A stretch of DNA of 64,000 nt from Hellea sp039977295 (GTDB lineage Bacteria; Pseudomonadota; Alphaproteobacteria; Caulobacterales; Maricaulaceae), in assembly GCA_039977295.1 (NCBI GenBank), contig JBDWDN010000012.1:930001-994000 (forward strand). Direction: 5' to 3'. This document shows, in pieces, positions 8,852 to 18,500 of this stretch. Within the stretch, counting starts at the first letter, position 1. Each line of letters starts with the position of its first letter. The notes beneath the pieces are model-generated. The model had not been told where the DNA came from, made no database searches, and worked only from the letters and a program-made list of their open reading frames with translations. A program made the translations under genes and the position numbers.

Positions 8852-11800
8852 ATGCGCCGCTTTTTCGATTATGATTTCAATCTTGTTAAGCACGAATATG
8901 AGCTACTGGGTTTAAGTTCTGAAATAGGTGTGCCTTATGATGGATTTTTTCTTCCAACGGTTGAGGTTGCTGCTCCAATATTGCCGCTTTTCATGGAAAC
9001 AGATGATTACTCCGCTGATGTTTCCACAACTGGCATGGTGGTTAGGGATGGAGACGCGGTTTCCGTAATCGGTAATTTTGAGTCTGAGAACGACGAGGAT
9101 TGGTTTGCAATAACATTGGAAGCTGGGGAGATTTTTGAGATTGAGTGGGATAGTGGTTACATGACAATCCAACTTTATGACTCAGCGGGTAATGTTTACG
9201 ATGGTCAGAGGGTTAGTGCTCCGACGTTTGACTATTACGCTACAGGATTGATTGCGCCGTCTTCGGATACGTTCTATGTAGCGTATACACATTATTTCGG
9301 CGACTTAAGGGAGTATAACTTTTCTGGTTTCGTTTACACGGATGACCATGCCAACGACCTAACTACAACGAGCGTGATTGAGGTTAATGGGGAGTCTGTT
9401 TCGGGCAGCCTGCAGGGATATACGGACAGAGACTGGTTCGCTCTATCACTCGATGCTGGCGAAACTGTCACAATAGATTTAGATATTCCTGCTGGATTGG
9501 CTCATCAACTTGTATTGCGAGACGCAGACGGTGAAGCGCTCGTTTATTCGCCTTTTACAAATCATCCTATAGGGACAATTAGTTACGATATTGCTGAGAC
9601 AGGCACATATTACGTTGACTTAGGTTATGACTTTCAAGGTCGTGCGACGACCGATTATAATATTACAGCATATTATGAGGCACAACTTGTCGATATTCCC
9701 GCAAACGACACGACAACAGCTACGATAACCGTAGGCGAAACGGTGAGCAGTGTCATTAATCGTCATATTGACTTTGATTGGTTTAGATTCACGGCCGAAA
9801 GCAATCAGGCTTTTGAATTTGTGGTGGATTCAAATTTATCACTAAGAATTTATGATACAGGGCGAAGGATATTGGCCAATTCTGGCTTAGAAGGCAACGT
9901 GACCTTTGCGGCTTTAGAGGACGCCGAATATTTCGTGTCTGTACAAGGTGCATTTGATGGCCGCCCTACCTATAATCTGACAATGACTCAATTGCCTGAT
10001 GATTATCTCGCAAATACAGAAACAACGGCGGAATTGGCATTAGGAAATGAATTCACGGTCAATGTGGATTTTAAAGGCGACATCGATTGGATAAAATTAA
10101 TAGCCTCTCCAGGTGACGTCGTTAGATTATCTTCTTCGCGTTTCATTGGAGACATTGCTATTGTTGACTCTGATGGCAATGAAGTATCGAGTGATTATTA
10201 TAACTATAACACCAGTATGCACTTTATTGATTTCAAAATTACTGACGATCAAGATTATTATATCCGGGTAGAGCGTGTGTATTCTTCAAATGCTGATTTC
10301 ATTCCGGGAGAAGTAATAACAGTAACATCTGAATCAATCTTAGATGACCATGGTGACCTGATAGAAACTGCAACACCTTTTTTAGTAGGTGAAAGTGTAG
10401 ATTTTCAACATAACTTTAATGATGACGAAGATTGGGTGAGTTTTGAGACGGTTTCAGGTGAAACTCTGTTATTCTATATATCCTCCCCTGATTATGTTCC
10501 TAATCATGAAAGATACGCTACTACAGAATTTAACATTGTCGATTCTGCAGGAAGTGTTGTTTTCTCGTTCGTAAAAGATTCGAGCAACTCCGGAGATAGT
10601 GTTGCTGATGTTACATTTACATTTTCAGATACAGGTACTTATTATCTGTCCTCAAGAGTTTATGACATCAATTTTGAGCAGGGCCATACACTCGAGACAA
10701 GGTATATTTCTGTAAACGGGACAGAAAATTCTGACCTGCTTGAAGGCAGCGAAATTGATGATTATATTTATGCCCAAGCTGGCAATGACACACTGCTTGG
10801 GAATGATGGAAATGATACCCTCATCGGCGGCGCGGGCGCTGATACACTAATCGGTGGTTTGGGAGCCGACATCCTTGACGGCGGAATTGACTTCGATACA
10901 GTTGATTATCGAAGCGCGGCCTCGCGGGTCGTTTTTGATGTTGAGACTGGCGGAACCTTAGGTGAAGCTATGGGCGATAACTTCATCAGCATAGAACGTT
11001 TCTACGGCTCTAATTTCAATGATACAATAACCGGTTCATCGGCCAATGAATTCCTCTACGGCGGAGACGGGAACGACGTTATTAACGGCGGCGGCGGCAT
11101 AGATCGTATTTATGGCGGGTTTGGCAATGACGTGCAACGCGGCCAAGAAGGCAATGACACGCTTTATGGGTCCGCAGGGTCAGATCAACTCAATGGCGGT
11201 GTAGGTACAGATGTAGCGAATTATAGTCTTGCTATATCTGCCGTCGAATTAAGCCTGGCGACAGGTGGTACGCTTGGCGATGCGGCGGGAGATACTTATT
11301 TCGGGATTGAAGCCGTCTATGGATCTGACTTTGATGATGCTTTGACAGGAAGTAACGGAACAAATGATCTACGCGGCAGTGAAGGTGATGATATCCTTGA
11401 CGGAGCTGGCGGCAATGATCGTCTTTATGGTGGGCAAGGTGCAGATAGCCTCATAGGAGGGACAGGCATTGATACCGCACATTATGCTACGGCAGATTCC
11501 GCTGTCACGCTTGATTTAACGCTAGGTGGTAGCGGCGGTGAAGCCGCAGGCGACACTTATACCTCGATTGAATGGGTTTTTGGTTCTGCCTACTCAGATG
11601 ACATTACGGGAGATAACGCGTCTAACCGATTATGGGGTGGAAATGGGGACGATACACTTAATGGCGGCGGCGGGAATGACCGTCTTTTGGGCGGAGACGG
11701 CGCTGACACAATTAATGGCGGCGATGGCGTTGATACAATCTTTGGACAGGACGGTAATGACATGATGTTTGGCGGCGCAGGAAATGATTTTTTCTTCGGA

Positions 11801-12367
11801 GGCTCTGGGGCTGACAGTCATGATGGAGGCGACGGAATTGATACCGTTTCTTATCTGAACTCTGAAGTTCGCATCTCGCTTTTTATGGATAATACATTTT
11901 CATCCTCTGGGGATACTCGAGGGGACAGTTTCGTAAGTATCGAGCGTATTTTCGCGACCAGCTTTGATGATCTGTTTTACGGCCAAGAAAATGCGTCAGA
12001 CACTTTTTTCGGACTAGGAGGAAACGACGTTATTTGGGGCGGTCTAGGTGCTGTTTCTGATAGTCTTTTTGGTGGTTCTGGTAGCGATTACTTTTATTAC
12101 GGAATCAGTGAAGGTGCGGATATCATTTTTGATTTTGACGCGGGACCTACATCTGGAGAGTTAATTAACGTTTATAACGGAGGTGATGATTATGACACCT
12201 TTTCTGAAATAATGGCTATTGCATCGCAAGTTGGGAATAACGTTATCTTCAATTTTGGAAACAGCAATACACTTACATTAGTTGGCGTAGATATTGATGA
12301 TCTCGTTGCTGAAAACTTTGTAGGAGTAAACAGTCAAGAGATACTTGATATTGATGGACTTATTTAA
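8852..12367 (+). CDS. RTX calcium-binding secreted protein with N-terminal PPC-like repeats
   Basis: A 1171-residue acidic protein predicted to leave the cell by type I secretion and fold on calcium. There is no N-terminal signal peptide, as expected. Residues about 40-610 hold five or six beta-rich modules of the bacterial pre-peptidase C-terminal (PPC) type, marked by repeated D-D-DWF or D-DW cores (DEDWFAITLEAGE, DRDWFALSLDAGE, DFDWFRFTAESN, DIDWIKLIASPG, DEDWVSFETVSGE). Residues about 622-1085 are nonapeptide repeats (GGxGNDxLx). The tail ends with a YDTFSEIM and GNNVIFNFGNSNTLTLVGV segment shared with two other RTX proteins here, probably the secretion module. No catalytic domain is visible. 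ATG 8852 has a GGGA site; an in-frame TTG at 8831 is weaker. The N-terminal part is noticeably AT-rich. Confidence 0.9.
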   Translation: MRRFFDYDFNLVKHEYELLGLSSEIGVPYDGFFLPTVEVAAPILPLFMETDDYSADVSTTGMVVRDGDAVSVIGNFESENDEDWFAITLEAGEIFEIEWDSGYMTIQLYDSAGNVYDGQRVSAPTFDYYATGLIAPSSDTFYVAYTHYFGDLREYNFSGFVYTDDHANDLTTTSVIEVNGESVSGSLQGYTDRDWFALSLDAGETVTIDLDIPAGLAHQLVLRDADGEALVYSPFTNHPIGTISYDIAETGTYYVDLGYDFQGRATTDYNITAYYEAQLVDIPANDTTTATITVGETVSSVINRHIDFDWFRFTAESNQAFEFVVDSNLSLRIYDTGRRILANSGLEGNVTFAALEDAEYFVSVQGAFDGRPTYNLTMTQLPDDYLANTETTAELALGNEFTVNVDFKGDIDWIKLIASPGDVVRLSSSRFIGDIAIVDSDGNEVSSDYYNYNTSMHFIDFKITDDQDYYIRVERVYSSNADFIPGEVITVTSESILDDHGDLIETATPFLVGESVDFQHNFNDDEDWVSFETVSGETLLFYISSPDYVPNHERYATTEFNIVDSAGSVVFSFVKDSSNSGDSVADVTFTFSDTGTYYLSSRVYDINFEQGHTLETRYISVNGTENSDLLEGSEIDDYIYAQAGNDTLLGNDGNDTLIGGAGADTLIGGLGADILDGGIDFDTVDYRSAASRVVFDVETGGTLGEAMGDNFISIERFYGSNFNDTITGSSANEFLYGGDGNDVINGGGGIDRIYGGFGNDVQRGQEGNDTLYGSAGSDQLNGGVGTDVANYSLAISAVELSLATGGTLGDAAGDTYFGIEAVYGSDFDDALTGSNGTNDLRGSEGDDILDGAGGNDRLYGGQGADSLIGGTGIDTAHYATADSAVTLDLTLGGSGGEAAGDTYTSIEWVFGSAYSDDITGDNASNRLWGGNGDDTLNGGGGNDRLLGGDGADTINGGDGVDTIFGQDGNDMMFGGAGNDFFFGGSGADSHDGGDGIDTVSYLNSEVRISLFMDNTFSSSGDTRGDSFVSIERIFATSFDDLFYGQENASDTFFGLGGNDVIWGGLGAVSDSLFGGSGSDYFYYGISEGADIIFDFDAGPTSGELINVYNGGDDYDTFSEIMAIASQVGNNVIFNFGNSNTLTLVGVDIDDLVAENFVGVNSQEILDIDGLI

Positions 12368-12393
12368 AAAGAAAGCCATGACACTTCCTTTTT
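12366..12393 (+). terminator. weak terminator-like hairpin after RTX gene
   Basis: AAAAAGAAAG and CTTCCTTTTT form an AT-rich stem with one mismatch around an 8-base loop, beginning at the RTX stop codon and ending in a T run. The stem is weak, so termination here is a guess. Confidence 0.35.
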
Positions 12394-12473
12394 AATCAAA
12401 TTTGTTCGCTAGGCCTAGTCCTTATAAAATTGAGAGTTAGACCTTGCCCTCCTCTCCCAAGAACAACCTACTC

Positions 12474-12566
12474 ACGTTTAGGACCTCCTTTCTTTCTGTC
12501 TCTGCCCTCCTTTCTGTCTCTGCCCTCGCCGCTATGGCGCTTGCCGCGGCTGCATTTGGCTCACCG
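12474..12566 (+). pseudogene. orphan signal-peptide fragment related to the CAP-domain gene at 22.78 kb
   Basis: Translated from 12474 this reads TFRTSFLSVSALLSVSALAA, then MALAAAAFGSP, which mirrors MRFGLSFLSVSALAALALAA, then PAFGAP at the start of the intact CAP protein. At DNA level the two agree over about 73 bases with eight substitutions and one indel, apart from an extra perfect 18-base tandem copy (CTTTCTGTCTCTGCCCTC at 12492-12509 and 12510-12527). The ATG is lost (ACG). Similarity stops next to the stop codon of the giant RTX gene on the other strand. A 54-codon frame from a TTG at 12444 covers it, but there is no ribosome site, so I treat it as a remnant. Confidence 0.6.
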
Positions 12567-12569
12567 CGT

Positions 12570-15500
12570 CTACCCGATAAAGCCGTAATCCACGTCAAAG
12601 ACCCCTGAATAGACTGAGGCGTCATCTTCGAAGCTTACGGGTTCTTGCCCATATCCATCAACGTCTTTTGGCGCTGCGGCCGGAGCTGTTCCGCCAAAGT
12701 CAAAATCGCTAGCATCGAGGTCGGCAATGTTTTGCCCGACAATCGTCAATGTGTTGCCAGACCCAAAATCAAAGAGCGTGTTGGCGCCAACATCCGTTCC
12801 TGCTGCGATGAGCTCTGCAAATGTATCGTAATTCGGATCGCCGCCCAGGATGTAGATGATCTCTCCTGCGGTGCTAAAGCCATTGATGACATCGGCGCCG
12901 TCAGTTGTGGTATCATAGCCATAGCTATCGGTACCCGCGCCGCCAATGAGGGAGTCATTGCCAAGCCCGCCCGCGAGGTAATCATTGCCGCCATTGCCCA
13001 GCAGAACATTATCACCGTCCGAGCCCGTGATGCTATCATCAAAGCTGGTGCCAAAGACGCGTTCAATACTGGTATAGCTATCGCCCGCCGCGTCGCCGCT
13101 AGTTCCTCCAGATTCGAGATTGACCGTGACGGCAGATGAGGAGGCGAGATAAGAAACCGTATCAAAGTCACCCTCACCGTCTATCGCGTCGCCGCCTGCA
13201 CTGCCAAAGAAGAAGTCATTGCCAGTGCCGCCAAAGAGCATGTCATTACCGTTCTGACCAAAGATTGTATCTACGCCGTCGCCGCCGTGAATAGTGTCAT
13301 TACCGTCGCCGCCCAGCAGACGGTCATTACCCGCTGCGCCGTCTAGCATGTCATTGCCATCATTGCCTTCGAGGCGGTTATTGCCCGCGTCGCCCGTGAT
13401 GCTGTCATCAAAGTCAGAGCCATAAACCCATTCAATAGAGGTAAATGTATCGCCGGCCGCTTCGCCGCCTGTGCCGCCCGTAGCGAGATCAAGCGTGACG
13501 CCCGCACCCGCAACCGTATACATCCCGATATCCACGCCGCCGCCGCCATCCAGAGCGTCCGCGCCGGCATCACCAAAGAGACGGTCATTACCGAGCCCGC
13601 CATTGAGGATATCGTCACCATCCCCGCCGCGTAGCTCATTAGAGGATGTATTACCTCCTAAGCTATCATTAAAATCAGAGCCATAAACCGCTTCGATACC
13701 AAAATATGTATCACCCGTCGCATCGCCCAGCGTGCCGCCTGTGCTCATATTAACCGCAACAGCAGAGTTAGCCGCACTGTAATTGGCAATATCAAAACCT
13801 GTACCGCCATTGAGCTGGTCAGCGCCAGCAGAGCCGTAAAGCTGATCATTACCCGCTTGGCCGCGCTGGATATCATTACCCTCGCCGCCATAGACACGGT
13901 CAATACCGCCGCCGGCATTAATGGTGTCATTGCCGTCTTCGCCATAGAAAAACTCATTAGCGTCTGTGCCTGTGATCGTATCGTTAAAGCTGGAGCCATA
14001 AGCCCGTTCAACCCCGATATAGCTATCACCCGCCGCGTCGCCCAAAGTGCCGCCTGTCCCCAGGTTCAGCACAATACGAGATGTCGCGGCGCGGTAATCA
14101 ACGGAATCAAACCCTGCCCCGCCATCCATGACGTCAGCCCCGGCCCCGCCTAAGAGCGTATCCGCGCCGTCTCCGCCAAGCAGGACATCATCGCCCGCGC
14201 CGCCGTCTAGACGGTCATTACCCAGATTGCCTTCGAGCATATTGCTGCCCATATCGCCTGTCAGAATGTCATTGAGGTCAGAGCCGGAGACATTCTCAAA
14301 GTTCGAGATAACATCGCCCTCCGCATCGCCGCCCGACCCTGTGCCAGCAGCAAGATTGACAGTTACGCCTGCTGCAGAGCTTTCGTAGGACAGCGTATCA
14401 ATGCCGTCGCCGCCATCTAGAATGTCTGCGCCCGCGCCGCCAGTGATGATATTGGCTTCAATATCGCCTGTCAGACTATCATTAAAGTCTGAACCGATGA
14501 CGGTTTCAAAATTTGAGAACACATCGCCCTCCGCATCGCCGCCTGACGCTGTGCCAGTATCAAGATTGACGGTCACGCTCGCTGCAGAGCCTTGGTAAGA
14601 TAAGGTATCTACACCTGCGCCGCCATCTAATGTGTCTGCGCCCGTGCCGCCTTCGAGCGTATCATTGCCAAGGCCGCCAACCAACATATCATCTCCAGCA
14701 CCGCCATCGAGCGTATCCGCGCCGTCGCCCCCCTCGAGCGCATCATCGCCAAAACCACCTGATATTGTATCATCGCCCGCGCCCCCGTTTAGGATGTCAT
14801 TGCCGCCTGCATTAGAAAAACCTGCGATAGTTTCCGCCGAGAACGGATTACCACCAGCGGAAGTGAGGGAAAGGTTGGCGCCGCCTCTGAGGTCACTGAA
14901 GGATATCGTATCAACCTCAACCTGCCAATTTGCAACCAGCCTAGGGTTTGCAGCAAGATCGCCAGGCTCAAGCAGTGTAAAGGCCGTCGCTGAGATATCA
15001 GCCTGTGTGCGTTCCGAATCCCAGATCCGTATATCGCCGATTTCGCTAATCGCGGCCTGATTAGGATCAAAACCTCCCCCGAGGGAATCCTGGTCCTGAC
15101 CAAAAATCAACGTCCCCCCAGAGTCGAGAGGGGTTGTGAATGCACTTGGAGGACTATCATTAAAGTAAACCAACGCGCCATCAATATAGATAGAAATCTC
15201 TTGAGTCAGCGTATTCACACTGAGAGACATGCGGTGCGCCTCACCATCGAAAACGTTGCTTGTTGGAATACCGGTATTTAATGCGGCGCTGCCATTCATC
15301 CAAAGTGCCATATTGCCATTCGTAGTGCCCGTTAATAGCAACTCGTTACTTGAGCCTGTCACGGCATATGATAAAAATGACGTCAATGATGCGGCTTGTT
15401 CATTTACATCGCCGCGAAACGCCCATTCGATTGTAAGTTGATCCGTTGGCATGCCCGAGAATCCTGCGACCTGTGCATATTGGTCAGTGACACCGTTTTG

Positions 15501-18500
15501 ATTGAGCGCCACAAGTCCGAAGGGAGCATAATCGCCAATGATGACGTCATCACCGTCGCCGCCAGTCATAATGTTGTCGCCATCATCTCCAAATAAGTTA
15601 TCGCCGAAATCACTACCGGTAACATTCTCTATGGCTGAGAGTGTGTCATTTCCAGCCGCGCCAGAACTGGTGCCGTCGCTAAGGTCAACTGTGACGGAAC
15701 CTGCCGCATCGGCGTAGGAGGCCGCATCAATGCCGTCACCGCCATCGATGGCATCATTACCGAGGCCGCCAATAATCGTGTCGTTACCTTCAAGGCCATA
15801 AATGCTATCATCGCCCGCTAAGCCGTTGATGATGTCGTCTCCGGCTGTGCCGTTTAAGAGATTGTCGTTGCCGGGCGTCCCGTAAGTTGGGGAACTAATA
15901 TCCAGCGTGCCATCAGTAAATTGCAAAGTTTCAATTGACGTCAATAAATCGGTGCCATCGTTTCCGACAGTGTCTGTCACCGTCCAAGTGTTATCCATAT
16001 TATCCGTAACCGTATAATTGGCTTGTGTGCCATTATAGATCGACACATCCGTACCGTCACCGCCGTCTAATGTGTCATTGCCTGCGCCGCCTTCAATAAT
16101 ATTATCGCCGGCTGTCCCCGTAATGACATTATCACCCGCGCCGCCAATGGCGTTTTCAAAATTAAACGCGCCCTCTGCGAGAGTGAATGTGCCAGTGGCC
16201 AAATTCACATCAGTATTTCCCGAACTGGCAGAAAAGTCGATCGTGTCGATTCCGTTCCCGCCATCAAAATACTCATCAGCTGCATTGCCTCCATTAGTAA
16301 TCACCATGTCATCACCGGCGCCGGCGAATATCCGGTCAATGGTTGCGCCTTCGGAAATGACGTCGTTAAAACCGCTGCCTATAAGGACATCAAATGTCGT
16401 CATACCGGTAGCTGTTGTTGTCCCTGAACTCGCAGATGTCGCGCCGACCGTCCAGCCAGAAGTGGATGCAGACAGGTCAAGTATATCTTCGCCCGCGCCG
16501 CCACTAAGCGTATTCGTCCCGCCCAAATTGGACAGAACGATTGTATCATTACCTGCGCCAGCGTTGATGGTGTCACTCCCTGCGCCGCCATCAATAATAT
16601 TATCGCCGGCTGTCCCTGTAATGACATTATCACCAATGCCGCCAATGGCGTTTTCAAAATTGAGCGCGGATTCTGCGCCGGTGAATACGCCAGTAGCTAA
16701 ATTCAAATCAAGATTTCCCGAATTTGCTGAGAAATTGATTGTGTCGTTACCGTTCTCGCCGTCAAAATACTCATCAGCCACATTACCTGCACCGTTGATA
16801 TTGACCGTGTCATCACCATCGCCGGCAAATATCCGGTCAATGGTCGCGCCTTCGAAAATGGTGTCGTTAAAGTCACTGCCGATGACGACATCAAATGTGG
16901 TAATACCGGTGGCCGTCGTTGTCCCTGAACTTGCGGATGTCCCGCCAACTGTCCAGCCAGCGGTGGATTCTGATAGATCAAGCGTATCTTCACCCGCGCC
17001 GCCGTCAAGCGTATTCGCGCCGCCCAAATTAGACAGAATGATTGTATCACTACCCGCGCCACCATTGATGGTGTCATTACCCGCGCCGCCGAAAAGTATG
17101 TTATCAGCAGAGTTTCCGGTCAGAATATCGTTAAAGTTACCGCCGGTGATGTTCTCTATATTGATAAGCGTATCACTGCCGGCTGCTCCTGTGGCTGTGC
17201 CCGCCAACAAATCAACCGTAACCGCGCCGGACGCTGAAACATAAGAAGCCGTATCTGAGCCTGCGCCGCCGTTAATAATGTCATCGCCGCCGCCGCCTTC
17301 AATGACATCATCCCCGGCAAGGCCGAAAATCTCTTCAACTGCATTCGTCCCGGTAAAACTATCTGCAAATTCCGTGAGAGTCTGAATAATCGGAAGCGCC
17401 ACCAAATTATCAGCAAATTGCAGAAACTCGATACCGCCAAGCGTATCTGTTCCTTCATCCCCGACATTATCGGTAATTGTCCGTGTGCCATCAGGATTGG
17501 TTACGACGGTATAATCGGCTTCATTACCAGCATAAACGGCCGTATCAATGCCATTGCCGCCTTGGATATTGTCATCGCCTTCGCCGCCTGTAATCGTGTC
17601 ATTGCCCAAATCGGTAAAAACGCTGTCCGGCGCGAAATCACGGACCGAGAGATCAGTAACGCCGGGCGAAATTGTATCCAGCGACGATCCGCCCGCGACA
17701 TTTATAAACTCTGCCGAAGTGTAATCGGCCTGCCAATTTGCCACCAGTGCGGGGGTCGCTGCAATGCCGGGCAGGTCAAATTGTGTGAACGCCGTTGCAT
17801 CGACCTCTGGTTGTTCGCGAAAACTGTTCCAAACGCGGATATCGCCATATTCACCGACCGTAATCTGGTTGGGGTCAAAGCTGCCGCCGAAACTATCCTG
17901 TTCTTGGCCCAAAATAAATGTCCCGCCGGAGGTGATAGGCGAACCGAAAGATCCGGTTTGACCGGCGGCGCTATCCACCTCGACGCCGTCAATATAAAGC
18001 GCAAGTCTGCCCGCCGATGTATCAATCGCAACGGACATGCGGTGGACCTGGCCATCAAAGACGAGGCTTGTCGGAACGCCTGTGTCATATGAGGCAGTAT
18101 TCATAAAAATACTTATGGTGCCACCGGTTGTGCCAAGAACAAGAAACTCGTTAGAACCGCCCGCCACGTCGACAGCATAAGAGACAAAGGGCGTGGCGCT
18201 TGACGCCGGACTGTCCCCACGAAATAACCACTCAACCGTAAACTGAGATGTCGGCATTTCAGTAAATGTTTCAGCGCGAAAATATTGGTCCGTCGCGCCG
18301 TTTTCATTCAAAGTGACAAGCGTAAAGGGAACCTCATCCCCATAAAGCGAATCGTCACCACTGCCGCCGGTGATGACATCATTGCCGCCCTGACCACTGA
18401 GCGTTCCGGCAACAAGGGATTGACCTGTCAGAGTATCATTATAGTCAGACCCCAATGCGCGTTCAATACGGATCAGCGTATCAATGCCTGCAGCGCCTGC

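Noticed and set aside
16072..17244. 390-codon open frame on the plus strand, rich in Ser, Pro, Ala and Leu.
   Set aside because: It is antisense to the nonapeptide repeats of the giant RTX gene; the repetitive SLPAPPS-type sequence is just the complement of GGAGND codons.
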